Of a stretch of 64,000 nucleotides of DNA, positions 59,163-64,000 are shown piece after piece. The stretch lies in the NCBI RefSeq assembly GCF_035046485.1, contig NC_085138.1:270859694-270923693 (forward strand), given 5' to 3'. How positions within the stretch are numbered: position 1 is the first letter of the stretch; each line of letters starts with the position of its first letter. This DNA comes from Aedes albopictus (Eukaryota; Arthropoda; Insecta; Diptera; Culicidae). The notes under the pieces were generated by a model that was not told the DNA's origin, searched no databases, and saw only the letters and a list, made by a program, of their open reading frames with translations. The translations under genes were made by a program, and so were the position numbers.

Positions 59163-62100
59163 ATGGCTAATTCAAATCACAAGGGTAGGTTTTCCATTTT
59201 ACAATGGAACTGCAGAAGCATTTTGCCAAAAATAGGAAATCTTCGTAATTTTATCAATCAAGTAGAAGCTGATTACTTTGTACTCTCGGAAACATTTCTT
59301 GTAGATAGTTTATTCTTCAGCATTCCCTCGTTTAATATTGTTCGTTTGGATCGTGATACTAGAGCCGGAGGAGTATTAATTGGTATAAAGAATAATTACT
59401 CGTTCGAACGTGTAAGGATCGATAGTTGTTCCCCAATTGAAATAGTCGCATGTTCCATCAAAATCGATGGACGAAGAGTTACAGTTGCTTCCGTTTACAT
59501 AGCACCATCAGCAAAATTGAATAACTACATTTTACGTAACGTAATACGCCAAATTCCTCAACCAGCATTCATATTAGGGGATTTTAATTCACACGGCACT
59601 GAATGGGGAGAGGCAGTTGATGATGCTAGAGCAAACCTCATTTACGAAGCGTTAGATGAATTTCAACTTTCTGTTTTGAATACTGGAGAAATTACGCGTA
59701 TAGCTTGTCCTCCTCAAAAATGTAGTCGAGTCGATCTTTCTTTGTGCTCTTCATCCCTTGCGTTAAATTCATCCTGGACGATCATGAACGATCCAGCAAA
59801 CAGTGATCACCTTCCTGTCCATATCACTTTTGGTACCTACGAATTTGATCATACAACTGTATCATTTGATCTCTGCCGACACATAAATTGGGATGATTAC
59901 TCATCATCGATATTGAATGCTATCGAAAACTTCGACGATATTCAGCCGGATGAACTATATCCTTTGTTGACTTCGACTATCTACGAAGCAGCAATTAATG
60001 CTCAAACGAAGCCCGTTCCGAAAAATCCTCGCCGATCTAAGACTCCCACAATATGGTGGGATTCAGATTGCACCGAAATTGTCAATCAAAGATCTGAAGC
60101 ATTTAAAATGTTTAGGAAATCTGGTTCAACTGAACATTATCTGAATTATCGTAAAATAGAAGCAAAAAGTAAGCGCCTTCTTAAAGCAAAGAAGAGAAAT
60201 TTTTGGAAATCGTATGTGGAATCACTAGATGGACAAACTGCGCTTAGTTCTTTGTGGAGCACAGCAAGTAAAATGCGCAACTATGTGCCCCCACCTTGTA
60301 ACCTGGATAGATATGATTCTGAATGGATTCAAGATTTTGCTCAATTGATATGCCCTTCATTCGTTCCTGGTGATAAACCGAACTTTAGAAGTGAGAATTC
60401 GGATTCTTTCGCAGATTTAACTCAGGACTATACTATTACTGAACTAGAACATGCCCTATCAGCTTGTAATAATTCATCGCCAGGATTAGACAATGTGAAA
60501 TTCCTTTTAATTAAAAAATTACCAGAACAGGCTAAACTTATTTTACTAAATTGCTTCAATTGGATTATTCAGAATAATGCAATTCCCAGATCATGGTCAG
60601 TAGTTAAGATTATTGCAATTCAAAAACCTGGCAAAAATCCAGGCTATGCAGAATCATACCGTCCCATTGGATTACTATCGTGTTATCTAAAAAAAAAAAA
60701 ACTGTTAAAACTTTAGAGAAAATGATTCAATTTCGTTTAGAATCGTGGGCCGAAAAGAATAACATTTTATCTCCTACACAATATGGATTTAGGCAATCCA
60801 GAAGTACAAGAGATTGTCAAGTGCTATTGGCAACCGATATCCAATTAGCCTATACCTTAAAACAGGAGCTTGCAACCGTATTTTTGGACATAAAGGGTGC
60901 CTATGACTCAGTATTAATTGATATACTCTGTAAAAAGATGAACGACCTAGGAGTTCCAACTAAACTAGCAAGCTTTCTATATTCGTTGCTTTCTTACAAG
61001 GAATTGCATTTTGAACAGACCAATAAGATAGCACAAATCCGTTGTAGTTTTATCGGGTTAACACAGGGATCTGTTTTAAGTCCGTTACTTTACAATATGT
61101 ATACCAGTGATATTGATAAATGCATTCACAATAAGTGTGTTTTAGTTCAATATGCAGATGATAGTTGCATTTGGACATTTGTTAAAAACTCAGCTCTAGC
61201 AAAACAGTATTTACAATCTACGTTAAATAATCTTATGGAATGGGCCAATAACCTGGGATTTACAATTTCGACTAGTAAGTCAGAAATAGTAGTATTTTCA
61301 AAAAAAGTTTTCCCTTCAAATGTACAACTACGACTAGGTTTAGAAAGCATATGCCAAGCAACCAGCTCTAAATATCTCGGAATTTGGTATGATCAGAAAT
61401 GTACTTGGAAGTTGCACATAGAATATCTTGTTAAGAAATGCCAAAAACGCGTAAATTTTCTTCGAACAATATCGAGTACGTGGTGGGGCGCACATCCAAA
61501 TGATATGATTAAACTGTACAAAACAACTATCTTGTCAGTAATGGAATATGGTTGCTTTGTGTTCCATCAAACTGCAAAAACACATTTTTTAAAATTAGAG
61601 AGGATTCAATATAAGAGTCTACGGATATGCTTAGGATTAATGACATCAACTCACACTATGTCAGTTGAAGTGCTAGCAGGAGTTCCTCCAATTGACGTTC
61701 GGTTTCTTCAGTTGAATTCAAGATACTTAGTAGCCAAACATATATCATCTTCGCCAATTATCGACAACATAGATAAACTTTTCGAATTATATCCTCAATC
61801 TAGTTACCTTAAATCATACCAAATCTGTTTAACAATTGCTTCGGCACTTGAAGACCATATCAATTATTTCGACATAGATCCTTCATCTGCATTTCCTGAA
61901 ATAATAGTTGACAAGTCTCTACTGTCGGTGACGAGAGACATGCCGTATATTGAACCAAGAATGTTGCGAGCCATTTTCAAAGAAAGATCATCTGCTTTTG
62001 AAGATCATAACGTATTTTTACAGACGGATCATTATTAGACGGACTTCCGGGGTTCGGGGTTTATAGCATTAGTCATCAAGCAAGTTTTAGTTTAGCCGAA

Positions 62101-63105
62101 CCGTGTTCAGTGTACACAGTTAGAAAAAATCACCGACTTCGGTAATGTTTTACCGAAATCTCAACCGTTAAGTTTGTTTTACAGGAAAAAATCGGTAAAG
62201 GTGGCAACTTATACCGAAGTTCGTTAGGGTTTGACAGATACACGATAACATTTTACCGAAATTTGTTATTTTTTTACAGAATTTTGTTAAAAATCCATTA
62301 CCGAACGCTCAGCGGTTGAGATTTCGGTAAAAATTACCGAACGCGATTAGCTGTGTATATGGCTGAATTAACGGCAATATGGTATGTATTGGAATATATT
62401 GGTCACTTACTACCTGGAGCATTCTTAATTTGCTCAGACAGTTTGAGCTCTTTAGAAGCCATTTTAAAAATGAGATTGTACTCCAAGACTAGCTCCATGG
62501 TACTGAAAATTAGAAAATGTATTCCCCAACTCCAAGAACAAAGTTTTAAAATTTCATTTATTTCGGTTCCTTCTCATTCCGGAATACACGGAAATGAGTA
62601 TGCAGACACCCTTGCAAAAGAAGGTACTACACAAGGGGAACAATTTCATCGACCAATAGAACCACAGGATTTTCACACCGTCATAAAGGATACTACAATG
62701 CAAATTTGGCAAAACCAATGGAATCATAGCAATCTTGGTAGATTTTGCTACAGTATTCTTCCTAACGTAAAACGTAAACCCTGGTTTTCAGAAATGAATT
62801 CCGATCGAAAATTCATCAAAAACATGTCCAGAATCATATATAACCATTATACCTTGAATGCGCATCTTTTCAGAATTAAAATCACCCAATCCAACGTTTG
62901 TGAATGCGGAGAAGACTACGAACATTTTGATCACGTCCTCTGGCACTGCAGAAAATATACGGATCCCAGAACGCTTATGCAGGATGAAATGTTGCGAATC
63001 GGAAGACCTCTACAATCACCTATAAGAGATATTATTGGGATGATGGATGTTCAAGTTATGCAAATAGTCAATAATTTTGTAATCCGTGCAAAAATTAGGT
63101 TATAA
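59163..63105 (+). pseudogene. I-clade ORF2 (endonuclease, RT, RNase H), broken
   Basis: Starts at the ATG at 59163. The endonuclease shows LQWNCRS, LSETFL, GDFNSHGTEWG and NSDHLPV. The RT shows SPGLDNVKF, YRPIGLLS, PTQYGFRQSRST, FLDIKGAYDSV, LTQGSVLSPLLYN and the catalytic YADD near 61150. The RNase H part has a TDGSLLDG block near 62020, the YMAELTA glutamate (62360), CSDSLSS (62431) and HSGIHGNEYAD. A Cys/His tail CECGEDYEHFDHVLWHC ends the protein. Lesions: a frame change at a run of twelve A (60691-60702), another in a T run near 62015, and a MITE at 62115. Two are homopolymer slips, so part of the damage could be sequencing error. Confidence 0.85.
62115..62355. mobile_element. 241-bp TA-target MITE in the RNase H domain
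   Basis: The ends CACAGTTAG and (inverted) CACAGCTAA are flanked by TA (62113-62114 and 62356-62357). Both arms contain TTACCGAAATCTCAACCG. Removing it rejoins the codons for CSVYMAELTAIW in one frame. Confidence 0.88.
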
Positions 63106-63256
63106 TATTACGTGTTTCCGTAGTGTATTTGTATTAGTACTTTAGATTGTTTTTTTTTTCATCAAAATTGATATGTCGGCTAAAAGATGGTTTGTAATTA
63201 CCTAAATTGCCTAATAAATAGTGGGTGGTGTGCCCACAAATTAATTTAAAAAAAAA
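63106..63256 (+). other. 3-prime UTR and A tail of the I-clade LINE
   Basis: Short AT-rich sequence ending in an A run at 63248-63258. The target duplication follows. Confidence 0.7.
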
Positions 63257-63269
63257 AACCTTTTGCTGG

Positions 63270-64000
63270 GTGCTAGTGGATAACCAAAACGTGAAGCGAC
63301 TCGAAAGTAGAGCACCCACAGGATGATGTGCCTTAGGGTGGTCAGCGCATACCACACAGTCTCAAAGTACGCGGTATGTGTGCTAGCGGGCATGGGCAGG
63401 CTGCGACGAGACCGCGAAGCATGTGCTCTTTGAATGCCCAGGCTTCGTGGAGCATAAATCTAACATTTATTTTAAAAACAAAGCCCGAAATATGGATAAA
63501 TAATGTGAAAATTCTCAGTTGTTTTAATTCACATTTGTAGGGTTCTCGTACTGATTGCATTGGTTTTATATGGGCCAAAGTTACCCCCAGAAGAATAATT
63601 TGTACTACAGCTCGAATAAATAAGTTTTTCATGCAAAATAGCATACAAAACCAAGAAAACTCATATTACTTTTCAAAACAACTACTCAATATGCCTTGAA
63701 AACAGCAATTCATTACATGTCCGGTATTCAGCCGTTTTCTACTGGGCATTTTAAAACAACGATTTTGTACAGAACATACGCTTAACCATGATATTCACAT
63801 CACATTTCTTAATGGAAAATAAAAAAATGCGACTTTTTCCTACAGCGGATGGTCAACGCAAGTTATGTTTACCACATACTATCCACTTTTTGATAATCAC
63901 TTTGATAAATGTTAGTATTTTGAGCGGAACACCTTTCTTGATTGTTGGCCCAAAGTTACCCCCCAGGCCCAATGTCACCCCGACTGGCGGTACTAGATTT
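63270..64000. other. Flank with a LINE C-terminal scrap
   Basis: At about 63388-63460 the plus strand reads CDETAKHVLFECPGF, the Cys/His tail of an R1/Jockey-type ORF2. The rest has no recognisable gene. A minus-strand frame (63342-63644) is only the shadow of this scrap. Confidence 0.5.

Larger units (their letters stand above)
56674..59170 (+). pseudogene. I-clade ORF1 (Gag-like), broken
   Basis: The best start is the ATG at 56674 (MDQDSDHSEEPP), but a stop follows at about 56719. The Pro/Ser-rich N-terminal region then reads to YPESCKGPFEVFVRQKD (57040), where a foreign LINE interrupts it. It resumes at KPVKVLFVSAEVHKQYRSVK (57997), shifts frame near 58125, and carries three zinc knuckles: CAKCKKFGHTQIYC, CDTCGKRHTEGEC and CLYCKGSHVYKNEC (58450-58612). 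Another shift near 58720 leads to the C-terminal tail ending at 59170. The last codons overlap the ATG of ORF2 by 8 bp. At least four lesions, so not functional. Confidence 0.8.
56432..63256 (+). mobile_element. I-clade LINE, full length but decayed
   Basis: Begins CAGTTGCTTCTCAGC and ends in an A tail before 63257. AACCTTTTGCTGG flanks it at 56419-56431 and 63257-63269, a 13-bp target duplication. It has a 5-prime UTR of about 240 bp, ORF1 with three zinc knuckles, and ORF2 with endonuclease, RT and RNase H. That combination defines the I clade. It has since received a LINE fragment (57043-57985) and a MITE (62115-62355), plus several frame changes. Confidence 0.85.

Overview
The window looks like mosquito nuclear DNA, most likely Aedes. 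It is AT-rich, its introns are short with GT..AG ends, and it holds almost no ordinary genes. It is packed with transposable elements of kinds I associate with Aedes: a Feilai-like SINE, I-clade and R1-clade LINEs, Helitrons ending in CTAG, hAT-type and TA-target MITEs, and long degenerate arrays built on GGAATTCC. No bacterial operon, CRISPR array, rRNA gene or intact tRNA gene is visible. The genus call rests on recalled repeat families, not on a database match.

Layout. 1-10 kb: a SINE split by MITEs, two tRNA-like SINE heads, a degenerate GAATTCC array, a tandem satellite of about 150 bp units broken by a hAT-type MITE, and short G/C-run repeats. 9.5-10.6 kb is low-repeat DNA with one possible host exon on the minus strand. 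10.67-15.51 kb is a DNA transposon with terminal inverted repeats over 800 bp long, a 4-bp target duplication and a transposase gene carrying one frameshift. 16.5-23.7 kb is an old, decayed R1-type LINE split by a young full-length R1-type LINE with both ORFs open and a 14-bp target duplication. At 23.9 kb a two-exon THAP-domain gene fragment runs into a GAATTCC array, and that array is split by a 5.9-kb hAT-like element (25.13-31.01 kb, perfect 8-bp duplication).

31-40 kb: a second satellite, a broken minus-strand Ty3/gypsy element (gag intact, pol wrecked, one LTR with primer-binding site) and a P-element/THAP9-type transposase C-terminal fragment. 40.6-63.3 kb is best read as one palindromic foldback repeat whose right arm was pulled apart in turn by a TA-target transposon, a stack of Helitrons carrying about 4.6 kb of (CTGT)n, and an I-clade LINE that was itself hit by another LINE and a MITE. 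The arm pieces and target duplications allow the empty sites to be inferred.

Most of the named elements are relics. The only ones that look coding-competent are the R1-type LINE (ORF1 17437-19008, ORF2 18999-21980) and perhaps the gypsy gag. I did not find a convincing new cellular system. The most unusual features are the nested insertion history, the giant tetranucleotide arrays with a triplicated junction, and the long inverted-repeat transposon at 10.67 kb.
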